A stretch of 64,000 bases of DNA. Origin: Phycomyces blakesleeanus NRRL 1555(-) (Eukaryota > Mucoromycota > Mucoromycetes > Mucorales > Phycomycetaceae). The position numbers and the translations under genes are program-made. This document shows, piece after piece, positions 10,527-20,072 of this stretch. The notes under the pieces are model-generated. The model searched no databases and had not been told where the DNA came from. It saw only the letters and a program-made list of their open reading frames with translations. The stretch spans positions 297,378-361,377 of the forward strand of contig NW_017265160.1 of the NCBI RefSeq assembly GCF_001638985.1. The letters run 5' to 3'. Position 1 is the first letter of the stretch. Every line of letters starts with the position of its first letter.

Positions 10527-11117
10527 TGAAGATTAGCAAAAGAAGTCTCTGAGAATAAAGAACATTTTTTTATAAAGAGCGGAGATAGCTTTCTCGGTTC
10601 CAGATAAAAGTAACTTATTTTACAATAAACACACTATACAAGGCGTATTTTTGAGCTACTAACCGTTATGAATGGATCTTCTTTTCAAATAAACAGTACA
10701 GAAAGGTATTATTAATCTATTAGGGATCACAATAAACATTTTAACACTATTTATTTATATAATTTATGCTCGATTTTTGAAATATATATATATATACCAA
10801 AAATTCGCCTTACAAATGTGTTTTATTGTATTTCTTTATCAAAATAAACAATGAATTCCCACTAGTAACTATAAGGAAGGTGTGAAATGGCAGAACATAA
10901 AAACAGGGCATTATACTTTATAGGCACTGATTAGTTTTTTATAAGCATCATATTTCTCTAGTCTCTTAATAGAATCCAAAGGATAATAAGAACTACGACG
11001 GGAAAATATAATAAGTGGCAAAGACATTAATAACCACATTATAAGTATTTCAGTTACTGCATTGGTGCCCAAAAATTACATGTGTACTTAAAGTGTTTCT
11101 ACTTCAAATCAAGACAA
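10527..11117. other. Spacer upstream of the ABC1-family kinase
   Basis: No gene is seen. It contains the kinase promoter (a TATAAA-like word about 45 bp before the ATG, on the minus strand) and a short AT dinucleotide run near 10780. Confidence 0.45.
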
Positions 11118-11492
11118 TTGGTGTGGACAGACTAAAATTTCAAAAAAAAAAAGGACAAAAAAAAGGGTAAAACAACTTCATCCAGAACTTAGTCAATCAG
11201 ACTAATTTATGGTGTCCACACCTTTTTTTAAAAAAAGTTCAAAATTAGTTCAAAATACATATTAGATAAGATTGTGCTTATAATGCCGTCACTTTCATTA
11301 AGTGAGAACCTTTTATTGCGAGTTTTTCTAGACCTCTCATTATATGGCACATCTTCTCCATAAAAAAATGCTTCTCTTCTCAATCCTAGTGGCAATGGAA
11401 GAAAACTAGCTAATTAGAGTCGATTAAACTTTTTGCCCTTTTTTTGAACTTTTTTTGAACTTTTTTTGAACTTTTAGTCTGTCCACACCAAA
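11118..11492. mobile_element. MITE family copy 1 (375 bp)
   Basis: The ends are inverted copies of TTGGTGTGGACAGACTAAAA; the right end differs only beyond this core (AGTTC versus ATTTC). A possible 3-bp duplication AAT flanks the TGGTGTGG core. The interior (for example the GTGCTTATAATGCCGT word) is shared with copies at 31226-31580 (inverted) and 38287-38577. No coding capacity, so it must have been moved by another element's transposase. Confidence 0.75.
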
Positions 11493-12390
11493 TATATCGA
11501 AAAGTTCAATCAAATCCTCAACCCTTGCCTATATCGTCACTCTCAGAATTCTAATAGTAACCTGCTATGGTATTCTAAGGGAATATTACAGCCAGTACCA
11601 TTCTTCTTTTGCTAGTATTATGGATATACTAATTCAATTTCTGTAAAACATGACTTCGTTACAGTCTGAGGATCATTGTAGAATATAGATCTAGCTGCTA
11701 TTTTGAACTACTGGCAGATTATTAACCAATTGCGATATATTAGTACGATTCCTGATAGTTTAGCGAATTAATTTAATATTATTCTTCCTAGTGTGTGGAG
11801 GATGGGACATTGAAAAGGTGTTCTTATTTTCGAGCTACAATGATAAAGAAATAAGAAACATTACAATTAAAACATAAAAAAAAGGAAAAGTATTGCTTAA
11901 TCAAAAGTCAACCTTAAAGCAGCCCTTAAGTCCACCCGAAAAAAAATGCTTCCAAAAATCACAAAGTACTTGTGAAATACACAAGAAAATGTTGTAATAT
12001 ATTTATTGTACACTCATCACATCTCTTTTTTTTTCAGCTTTCTATGTATAATTTGTATATATATATATATATTTGCTGTTCCTCATAATCTCCATTTTTT
12101 CCATGATGGAGAAGCTACACAAAAAAATCCTAAAGGTTATATTCCGCGATCGGTATATCGATATGTCCGGAAGGTTCGGGACAGGAAGTTCCCGGACTGC
12201 TACGTTTCAATGAAAATCTGGCTGTCCCAGTCTAATGTCCTAAGGACTGACCAATCTGTTGATGATGTGACTGCTGGGTGAGCAATGGTCCAAGATCAGC
12301 AGTCCGATTCAAGAATTTCGGGAGGTTCAATATAAAAAAAAAGAAAAATATTTCCAAGCCAGCTATCTTTACACGCCAAAGTACACCGAG
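11493..12390. other. Spacer and promoter region of ADE16/17
   Basis: No gene is supported. Base composition becomes less AT-rich from about 12130 to 12300, just before the purine gene, and a poly-A run at about 12330 precedes its start. The sequence probably contains its promoter and 5' leader. Confidence 0.45.
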
Positions 12391-14383
12391 ATGTCCCAAA
12401 AGATTGGTGAGTCTAACGCGCCCAAGGTCTTATCTACCAATCCTCACACTGCTCCATTCTAGCTATCCTCTCTGTCTACGACAAGACCGGCCTCCTTGAG
12501 TTCGCCAAGGATCTTCACGCCTTGAACGTCCGCCTTCTTGGCTCAGGTGGAACTGCAAAGCTTGTTCGTAACGCTGGTATTCCTATTGGGTACGAACGAA
12601 TTCAGCTATGTCATATAGAAAGCTTTGATTAGTCTCTAAATAAAAGCGCACAATAGTGATGTGTCTGAAATTACCAAGGCTCCTGAGATGCTTGGTGGAC
12701 GTGTCAAGACACTCCATCCTGCTGTTCACGGTGGTATTCTTGCCCGTAACATCGAAAGCGACGAGAAGGATCTTGCCGAACAACACATTGAAAAGATCGA
12801 TATTGTTGTCTGTAACTTGTATCCCTTTGAGGAGACTATTGCTAAGCCTAATGTCACCATCCCCGAGGCTGTCGAGGAGATTGACATCGGAGGTGTCACT
12901 CTTCTCCGTGCTGCTGCTAAGAACCATGCCCGTGTGTCTATTGTGTCCGATCCTTCTGACTACAAGAAGATCATTGATGAGCTCAAGAAAGGTGAAATTA
13001 CCCAGGAAACTCGCAACACACTTGCCTTGAAGGTATAACATCGAAATAAAGAAATAGAGAGTATGAGTGAATTTGGAGGGGATTAAAGGGATCATTTGGG
13101 CTGAACATTTTTTTTTAAAAAAAATTGTCTACCAGGCATTCAACCAGACCTCCGACTATGACTCTGCTATCGCCGACTACTTCCGTCACCAGTATTCCAA
13201 CGGTGTTGCCATGCTCCCTCTCCGTTATGGTGCTAACCCTCATCAGAAGCCTGCTCAGATCTACACCAAGGAAGCCAAGCTTCCTGTTACTATCTTGTCT
13301 GGCTCGCCCGGCTATATTAACTTCCTTGATGCTCTCAACTCCTGGGCACTTGTCAAAGAGCTCAAGGAAGCCACTGGTCTCCCTGCCGCTGCTTCCTTCA
13401 AGCACGTTTCTCCTGCTGGCGCTGCCATTGGTGTCCCCTTGACCGAGACCGACAAGAAGGTTTATCACGTCAATGATCTCAAGGAGCCATTGACACCCTT
13501 GGCCTCTGCCTACGCCCGTGCCCGTGGTGCTGACCGCATGTCCTCTTTCGGTGACTTCATTGCCCTTTCTGATACTGTTGATGTTGCTACTGCCAAGATT
13601 ATCTCTCGTGAAGTTTCTGACGGTGTTATTGCCCCCGCTTATGAAGATGCTGCTTTGGCCATTCTCCAGAAGAAGAAGGGTGGAAAGTACTGTGTTCTCC
13701 AGATGGACCCCAACTACGAGCCCGAAGAGAAGGAGATCAGACAGGTCTATGGCCTTTACTTGGAGCAGAAGCGTAACACAGTCAAGATCGATGCTTCATT
13801 GTTCACTAACATTGTCACAAAGGACAAGAACCTTCCCAAGGAGGCTCTCCGTGACATGATTGTCGCTACTATCGCTCTCAAGTACACTCAGTCTAACTCT
13901 GTATGCTATGCCAAGAACGGTATGGTCATTGGCCTCGGCGCCGGTCAACAATCCAGAATTCACTGTACTCGTCTTGCCGGTGACAAGGCTGACAACTGGT
14001 GGATGCGCCATCACCCCAAGGTCCTCGCTCTTGACTTCAAGAAAGAAGCCAAGCGTGCTGACAAGTCCAACGCCATTGATCTTTATGTAACTGAGCAGAC
14101 TGGTGAGGGTGTTGAGCGCAAGGCCTGGGAGGCTCACTTCAACACTGTCCCTACTCCTTTGACCGCTGCAGAGCGTAAGGAATGGATGGCACAGCTGAAG
14201 GACACTGTCGTATCTTCTGATGCCTTCTTCCCCTTCGATGACAACGTTTTCCGTGCTCGCCGCTCGGGTGTCAAGTACATTGCTGCTGCCTCTGGCTCCG
14301 TTCAGGATGAAGCTGTTATCGCCGCTGCTGACTCTAACAACATGGTCTTTGCCCACACCAACCTCAGACTTTTCCACCATTAA
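12391..14383 (+). CDS. ADE17: Bifunctional AICAR transformylase / IMP cyclohydrolase (588 aa)
   Basis: Four exons: 12391-12406, 12463-12589, 12657-13032 and 13136-14383, joined in frame to 589 codons. It catalyses the last two steps of de novo purine synthesis in the cytosol, AICAR to FAICAR and then IMP. The N-terminal third is the IMP cyclohydrolase (MGS-like) domain, with LLGSGGTAK and [23 protein letters not shown] motifs. The rest is the transformylase domain, including SFKHVSPAG with the catalytic K262-H263 pair. Length matches the usual ~590 residues. The very short first exon (16 nt, MSQKI) leads into [11 protein letters not shown], the normal family start. Codons are far richer in C than the surrounding DNA, as expected for a highly expressed fungal gene. 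Yeast has two paralogs, ADE16 and ADE17; which one this matches better cannot be told here. Confidence 0.97.
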
Positions 14384-14687
14384 AATATCTTTCATCTTCA
14401 TCTATCTTTTAATCCAAAAGCTCTCCTGTATATCTTTTTAGTCTTTAATTCATATAATGAAAAATATGAAAATAAATCACAGTTCTCAAACTGTCAAATC
14501 TTTATTTTATTTTTTGCTTCTCTTTTTGGTCTGTGCACAACTCATGCGAAGGGATTTGGTTTGAATGGCCGCACATGACATCACGACCTTTCTCTCTCTT
14601 TCTTCCTCTCTTCATCGCCCCTATATCCTTCGATTTTCGCTCTTTTAAATAAAAAGGTTCCCCTTCATCTGATCATCATTATACATC
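14384..14687. promoter_or_regulatory. ADE16/17 3' flank and CNB1 promoter region
   Basis: This ~300-bp spacer holds the 3' end of the purine gene and then a CT-rich tract (about 14588-14635) just before the CNB1 start, a common fungal promoter feature. No motif-level binding site is claimed. Confidence 0.4.
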
Positions 14688-15356
14688 ATGGGTCAATCTG
14701 GATCTCATCTCGAGGATATGGTGAACTCCTCAAATTGTGTGTATATTTTACTGGAAATATATGTATATTGATACTTCGTAGCTAATATTAATATTTTCTT
14801 CTTTTTTCAGTCTCTGCGGAGGAGATCCAGCGCCTCTACAAGCGTTTCATGAAGCTTGATAAAGATAATTCGGGATCTATTGACAAGGAAGAATTCTTGG
14901 CGATTCCTCAGATTGCCAACAACCCATTGGCTACTCGAATGATTGCCATATTTGATGAAGATGGTGGCGGAGATGTTGACTTCCATGAGTTTATTAAGGG
15001 TTTGAGCGCGTTCAGTGTTCGAGGAAACCAGCGCGAGAAACTTCAATGCAAGTACAAGTGTATTGAGCAGGAGTATGATTATTTTTATTTTTTCCAACAC
15101 TTCTCGGTCTTATTTGGTAGTTGCATTCAAAGTGTACGATATGGACCGCGATGGATTTATCTCCAACGGTGAGTTGTTTTTGGTGCTCAAGATGATGGTT
15201 GGAAACAACCTCAAGGAGAACCAGCTTCAGCAAATTGTCGACAAGACCATCATGGAGGCTGATAAGGATATGGACGGAAAGATCAGTTTTGAAGAATTTA
15301 TGGTTATGGTGGAGAATACGGATGTGGCAAAGCAGATGACCCTGGAGAGCTTTTAA
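14688..15356 (+). CDS. CNB1: Calcineurin regulatory subunit B (173 aa)
   Basis: Three exons: 14688-14736, 14811-15047 and 15121-15356. The product is the Ca2+-binding subunit that activates calcineurin A, the Ca2+/calmodulin phosphatase controlling stress responses and, in Mucorales, the yeast-hypha switch. MGQSGS at the N-terminus fits a myristoylation site. Four EF-hand loops are complete: D33-E44, D65-E76, D102-E113 and D143-E154, followed by the conserved FEEFMVMVE end. Length is typical of the family. Intron 2 must begin with GC (donor T|GCAAGT, 15048) because only this junction gives [11 protein letters not shown] in frame; nearby GT donors shift the frame. Convergent with the hypothetical gene at 15556-16065. 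Confidence 0.97.
15048..15120 (+). other. GC-AG intron in CNB1
   Basis: The donor is GCAAGT and the acceptor GGTAG. The reading frame and the invariant FAFKVYD segment force this junction. A second intron of the same class occurs in the M1 aminopeptidase gene (53815-53884). Confidence 0.88.
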
Positions 15357-15555
15357 GTTGGAGGGCTGTGGAATGTATATTTATTTTTTTGCTATTGTTC
15401 GTGTCATTTATCCTCGAAACAACATATCAATAGAATACGGGCAATTATGCACATAAGGGAGAAAAGGAGATCTGTGGTATCAGTCAAAGAAGTGTTATGT
15501 ACAGATTGAAAAAAAAAGTGGAAAGAAAGAAAAGACAGAGAAAAGAGAAGCTTTT

Positions 15556-16065
15556 TTAAGCACTGACTTGCACCTCTGAATGGCTGCTTGTGCTGTTCGT
15601 TATCGATACTGCATCTTCATCCTCTTGGCACACATCTTCTTCGTCTTGAAGAGCTAGTGCTAGGGCAAGCGAATCTTCCTCATCTTCACTGTCTCCCATT
15701 TCTTCATATCCCAGGGAAGCTAGATCTAGCTCTCCGTCTGCTTCGCAACGGGCGAGAAGTTCATCAAACCAGGTTTCGAGACACCGGTCACTCTCGTCCT
15801 TCATCTCCCGCGCTCTAGTGTTCGTTTCATCGGCCGAAAGATGTTCGATCTGTAGCATGACACCTCTAAGAGTTCCCAAAAGTTCAGCCGAGATCTCGCC
15901 TGTCGAAGGAGTTGTTCTAATCTCTGCAAGGACGTTTGTTAGATCAGATAGTAGATCGTCCTGAGGCTCTTCCGGTTGTTCATGATGTCTTTTGTGCGAT
16001 GCAGATTGGACTGGCGAAGGCGATCGACTACGCTTGCGGTTGCTGAGATCTGGACGGGTCGGCAT
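15556..16065 (-). CDS. Hypothetical acidic protein with basic N-terminal NLS-like motif (169 aa)
   Basis: Single exon from ATG 16065. The first 20 residues include NRKRSRSPSP, a likely nuclear-localisation signal with SR-type phosphosites. Residues about 35-120 are predicted helical by composition, and the C-terminal third is strongly acidic (GDSEDEED, DEEDVCQEDED). No domain is recognised. Codon use is balanced and GC content is above the flanks, supporting a real gene. It is convergent with CNB1 (200 bp between stops) and its start is about 445 bp from the DAD4 stop. A nuclear regulatory role is only a guess. Confidence 0.72.
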   Translation of the reverse strand: MPTRPDLSNRKRSRSPSPVQSASHKRHHEQPEEPQDDLLSDLTNVLAEIRTTPSTGEISAELLGTLRGVMLQIEHLSADETNTRAREMKDESDRCLETWFDELLARCEADGELDLASLGYEEMGDSEDEEDSLALALALQDEEDVCQEDEDAVSITNSTSSHSEVQVSA

Positions 16066-16510
16066 ATTGGTATTTGAGAAAGAGTGTTTATAAAATGTAT
16101 ATATATATATATATATAAAGGCGAGACTGGCGATCTCTGTGTATATTTATGTATATGCAATTTAGCTCTTTCCTGTCGTGCGCAGATCACGACAAGAGGG
16201 CAGGAAAATAGGCATAATACCCCATTCAAATAAGGGGAGCCTTGTCATTGAGACGAATCGGGTCTTCATTGTGGCTTGCGCCAATCAAGCGGGAGAAAAT
16301 ACTAGTTAATGTGTATAATAATCATAAGAACTGTACAACCTTGTCTTCACTTATCCCAAAGCCCAAAAAAGAATAAAAATAAAAAGAAATAATGCCAAAG
16401 TAGAGCATTGGCCACTATTATACAATTTAATTTCTAGACATACTATCTAATACGATTAAAACGAGATATACAGTAAGTGTATAGTAAATAGATTCCATTA
16501 ATTAAAACAA
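16066..16510. other. Spacer between the acidic hypothetical gene and DAD4
   Basis: No gene. It includes a TA dinucleotide run (about 16097-16118) in the likely promoter of the gene ending at 15556. Confidence 0.45.
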
Positions 16511-16832
16511 TTATATTGGATCAGCAAAATTCTTTGTATTATCGAGATGAATGCCAACTGAAGCATTATATGCCGACCATATCTGACTGAGTGCTACAAT
16601 GCTCTTGCTCTGCTCATTCATACTCTAAAATTAAACATTAGCTTGCGCATTTATATAATCTATTTATGCAAATTGTTACCTCCAAGCGTTTGTTCAATTC
16701 TAGTACTGTGCTGTTGAGTTTATTCTAATCAAACAGGTTATTGGTACTATCATATACAGTTTAATTACATACCACGTTAGCTGCAATTCGGTTTATCAAT
16801 GCATTCTGCTGTTGCTCATGAGGATTCTCCAT
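16511..16832 (-). CDS. DAD4: DASH/Dam1 complex subunit Dad4 (72 aa, 3 exons)
   Basis: Exons 16832-16773 (20 codons), 16724-16680 (15 codons) and 16624-16511 (37 codons plus TAA) splice in phase 0. The product begins MENPHEQQQNALINRI, matching the characteristic MENPHEQ start of Dad4, continues with NVNKLNSTVLELNKRLE, and ends with a WSAYNASVGIHLD.. segment and ADPI. Its 72 residues equal yeast Dad4. Dad4 is a subunit of the DASH ring that couples kinetochores to microtubules during mitosis. Both introns have GT-AG ends (GTATGT and GTAACA donors). Each exon is too short to stand out by itself, so the gene is easily missed. It lies 370 bp from the stop of the DUF1775 gene, on the same strand. 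Confidence 0.88.
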
Positions 16833-17201
16833 TGTCTCTTTAAGCCAATGTGATGCACTTGCAGATTCGATCAACAGTGAATAAAATTCGTCGTTCCTTT
16901 GTAGAATGGGACTGCACCTTTTTTTTGGAGATAGAAAAAGTGACTTTATTGTTTAAAAATGCTTGATTTTCGTGATATTTGATCAATCTTTTTAGGTAGC
17001 TTTATGAGTGAAACTGAGAACTAAGTCAACATTTGTAATATGGTTATATGATGTTTTTGGTTTAATAATAGTACTTTTAAATATGAGAGAGATAATAAAA
17101 ACTAGAGTAATATATTTATGTATGTGTGAATAAATGGCTAATTTGAGTAAGGCAGGACTTTTTTTTTAAGAATAAAGGAATAAAGAAAAAGAGCGGAAGG
17201 T
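16833..17201. other. DAD4 promoter and DUF1775 3' flank
   Basis: No gene. Just upstream of DAD4 the minus strand is open for about 30 codons but lacks an ATG, and is read as 5' leader. Confidence 0.45.
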
Positions 17202-18089
17202 TTAGATAAATAAAGCACTAACAGCCGCAAATAGGGTAACTCCTGAGAGAGAAGCTGTCAAGAATCCGCTTGCTCCACTTGTGGAGGTACCGCTTGATGA
17301 GCTGGGAGTGGGACTGGTTGCATGATCGTGATCATGAGTATCGGCAGTAGTGGAATCAACAGAATTAGCTATCACAAATGAAGCTGCAGGGCTACCGGTA
17401 GAGGCATTGTAAGAAGCAGTTCCTGGGATACCAGTCCATTCTGTGGATCCGACAACACTAAATGAAGCAACCGAATATTCAATAATTGGAAAATGAGATA
17501 ATTACGATTTGCGTGTTACTAACCATGTTTGGACAATAGGGAAGTATATAGTAACATTGGGAGTATTGGTCAGATCAACTTGGGGTAATGTGAAAGTGAG
17601 GCCAAATTCTTCAAGTCCATCAGCAGGAACATAACCACCAGTCCAAGAAAAGCTGCTTACAGTCTGGTTGACAGAGACACCATTAACCTGAACAGGAGTA
17701 TCAAGCTTTGTATATTTTACATCAAGAGTCTTTAAACAACAACAATAAAAATGGTTAGATGGCAAGCTTTATTTGAGTAAGTCAAGTAATTGCTTTTACA
17801 TACCCAATTTGAGACAGGCAATGGGGTAAGAACGACAATTTCACTCGGTACAGACACACTCAATCCAGTAGTAGCGGATCCGTTGCATCCATGAGGAACA
17901 TGGAAGCTTCCATTGATACTTTGACCGGGCTGTATGAATAATAGTACTGAGTATTAAGCACAGAACAAAGCACGTGTGGGCTTATTTTGCCATTACCTGT
18001 CCAGTGGAAGGGGATATACCAACATGGGCATTACAGACGAATGCCATTGCGGCCACAAAAGCAAGGACAAGAGAAGGTTGAGGAGACAT
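17202..18089 (-). CDS. Secreted DUF1775 (YcnI-like) protein, probably GPI-anchored and copper-binding (226 aa)
   Basis: Exons 18089-17997, 17929-17804, 17729-17524 and 17457-17202 sum to 227 codons. An N-terminal signal peptide (about residues 1-21, ending CNA) is followed directly by HVGISPSTGQPGQS. Exons 2-3 carry the DUF1775 beta-fold features (FHVPHGCNGSATT, FSWTGGYVP, FGLTF), and the splice into exon 4 restores VQTC.V.GSTEWTG, a conserved family end. In bacterial YcnI the N-terminal His of the mature protein helps bind copper; cleavage before H22 would expose the same residue here. The C-terminal ~60 residues are Ser/Thr/His-rich (HDHDHA), then a hydrophobic tail, typical of a GPI signal. 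Surface copper handling is inferred from family knowledge. Confidence 0.86.
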
Positions 18090-19371
18090 GGTAAGGAATA
18101 CGAATAGACTTCTGTGATGAAAATTACTAAACATCCAAATATTCGTCTTTATATACACTTTGATCCCTTTCTATAGCTTTGGAACAGCAAAATTCCCTCA
18201 GGGCATGAAAACGCAGCTGGGCCAATCGCGTGTGTCTCCAAGGAAACCGCATTGAAAAAAGGTACAATGGTTGGCGCCGACCTAAAAAAGATTTACAAAT
18301 ACAAAGAATGTCAAGAAAGCGTGTTACCTTCAAAGAAAAAAAAAAGAAGTAGCTCTGTAATACCATATGTAAAGTCAGGCGATTGGGTCTTTCTTTTTAT
18401 GTAAAGCATATCTCTTGAATTGTGAGTAATATTTTAGATAGAGAAGAAACTGAATAAATATATGATCCTTTTTGCTTTTGGATCGAAACGGTCACGCCAG
18501 CCGCCAATGCCGAGAATGAAAAAAGAACTTTATAATAATGCAAATAGTTAAAAGTACATTTTCTTGAATAGTAGTATAAAGTAAGATATATTACGTTTGC
18601 TTCAATACAAAGTAATCTCGAAAGAAATTAAAGAGGGCTATAAGAGTCTCTTTATTTGCGCGATGTCAAGATATTTTATCAATAATAGACTTGAGATGGT
18701 AGGAGAGACAAAAAAGAAAGATGCTTGAATCTGTGGCTGACCAATAAGCAGCAACTTTGCAGCAAAAATAGCTCTTGTTATATTAAGGTATTCAATGTAT
18801 GGCGTTTCAAAGTAGACAAAAATCACAATAGGAGTATGACTTAGTTACACTGATTGAGATTTAGTCATGTACGATGTGTCATTGGAGAAAGTATACTTGA
18901 TTTATTTTCCTAAACCATAGTTGCCGCCAACACCAGGTAAATATTATGTTCAAACCTTGCTGTCTTAAAAGCTTTATAAATAACTCTGGGTATACAACTA
19001 TAATTAATAACCAAGGTGTGCTTTGACCGACAATAAGTCACTAAATCTTTCCTGTGGTTCTTTAAATTTTTGGTAAATTTCCAATCAATTGATAATTTAT
19101 GCGTATATTCATGATCTACACGGCGGATTTTTTTTTATTATTTTTTACTGGGTCCCCAAAAGATGAATCCAGAAGCAACTGCTTTTGATTTTATCTATAA
19201 GACAGGTTGTACAAAACAGATAGTGGTGACTCTGAAAAAAAACCAGTAATTTGAGATATACAGACATTACAAGTACCGTTTTTTATATAGTCTAATAAAC
19301 AATAACAATAATAATAGTATTGTACTTTATTACAAACACCCAAATCGTATTAAGCTAAAGCAACTTGAATA
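18090..19371. other. Intergenic region
   Basis: No supported gene. AT-rich with several short poly-A/T tracts. The part next to 18089 should hold the DUF1775 gene promoter. Confidence 0.45.
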
Positions 19372-19590
19372 TTATTCATAGAGCTTACACCATGATTCAT
19401 GGCAAAATTGGAACACATCAATTCCACATTGTTTGCAGAAATTAGAGTGAATAATATAACACTCTCTGACTAAAGTTGTAGATCCTTCTGATGCCTGGTC
19501 CTGTCTGGGGTATTCGTCGATATCGCTTGGGTTTTCAGGCTTTTTGTCTTGATCGGTGGTCGATTTATCCGCCACTGGTTTTGTTGACAT
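19372..19590 (-). CDS. Small Cys-rich hypothetical protein (72 aa from ATG 19590)
   Basis: The ATG at 19590 opens a hydrophilic N-terminal half rich in Asp, Lys, Pro and Gln, followed by a Cys-rich end: CYIIHSNFCKQC, then FCHESWCKLYE, spacing C-x7-C-x2-C-x7-C-x4-C. The frame stays open upstream for about 25 more codons that are very hydrophobic (AFINCLLFIPFIFL), which would make a signal or membrane segment, but no ATG is present there; an upstream exon is possible through an AG at about 19660. Not recognised. It may be a small secreted or membrane protein or a chance frame. Confidence 0.4.
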   Translation of the reverse strand: MSTKPVADKSTTDQDKKPENPSDIDEYPRQDQASEGSTTLVRECYIIHSNFCKQCGIDVFQFCHESWCKLYE

Positions 19591-20033
19591 TAGGAAGATA
19601 AAGGGAATAAAGAGCAAACAATTAATAAAAGCCAAGAGTATTATTATTGATCGTATATCTAAAGGAAGGGGTTATTTTTTGTATTTCTTAATTCATGTAA
19701 TGAATGCAACATAGACGTGCATAATGCATGTTCGCACAATTATATTGTTTAAAAATTTGAATAGTACTATATAAGACCTAGTTTTAGAAAGAAAGAAAAA
19801 GAACCGCCTCCTAATTTACAGAATAGTAAAAAAGGGTACTTTCTGTATTTTCATAAAACAACATAATATATTGAAATTATACTTCCTTGAAAGTTACTAC
19901 CAAGCTTGCACATATAGACTAAAGCTAACTTTAAGTATTTCAGTTTTTGCTCTTCATAAAGGTTTTTCTTTTTCAAAAACTAAAATCAAAAATCAAATCA
20001 AATCAGATCAAAAGGTTTTAAAAAATAACATTT

Positions 20034-20072
<39 letters not shown>

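Noticed and set aside
12006..12281. 91-codon open frame just upstream of ADE16/17
   Set aside because: Begins in a T-rich/AT-repeat stretch, no recognisable content, and lies in the expected promoter/leader of the purine gene.
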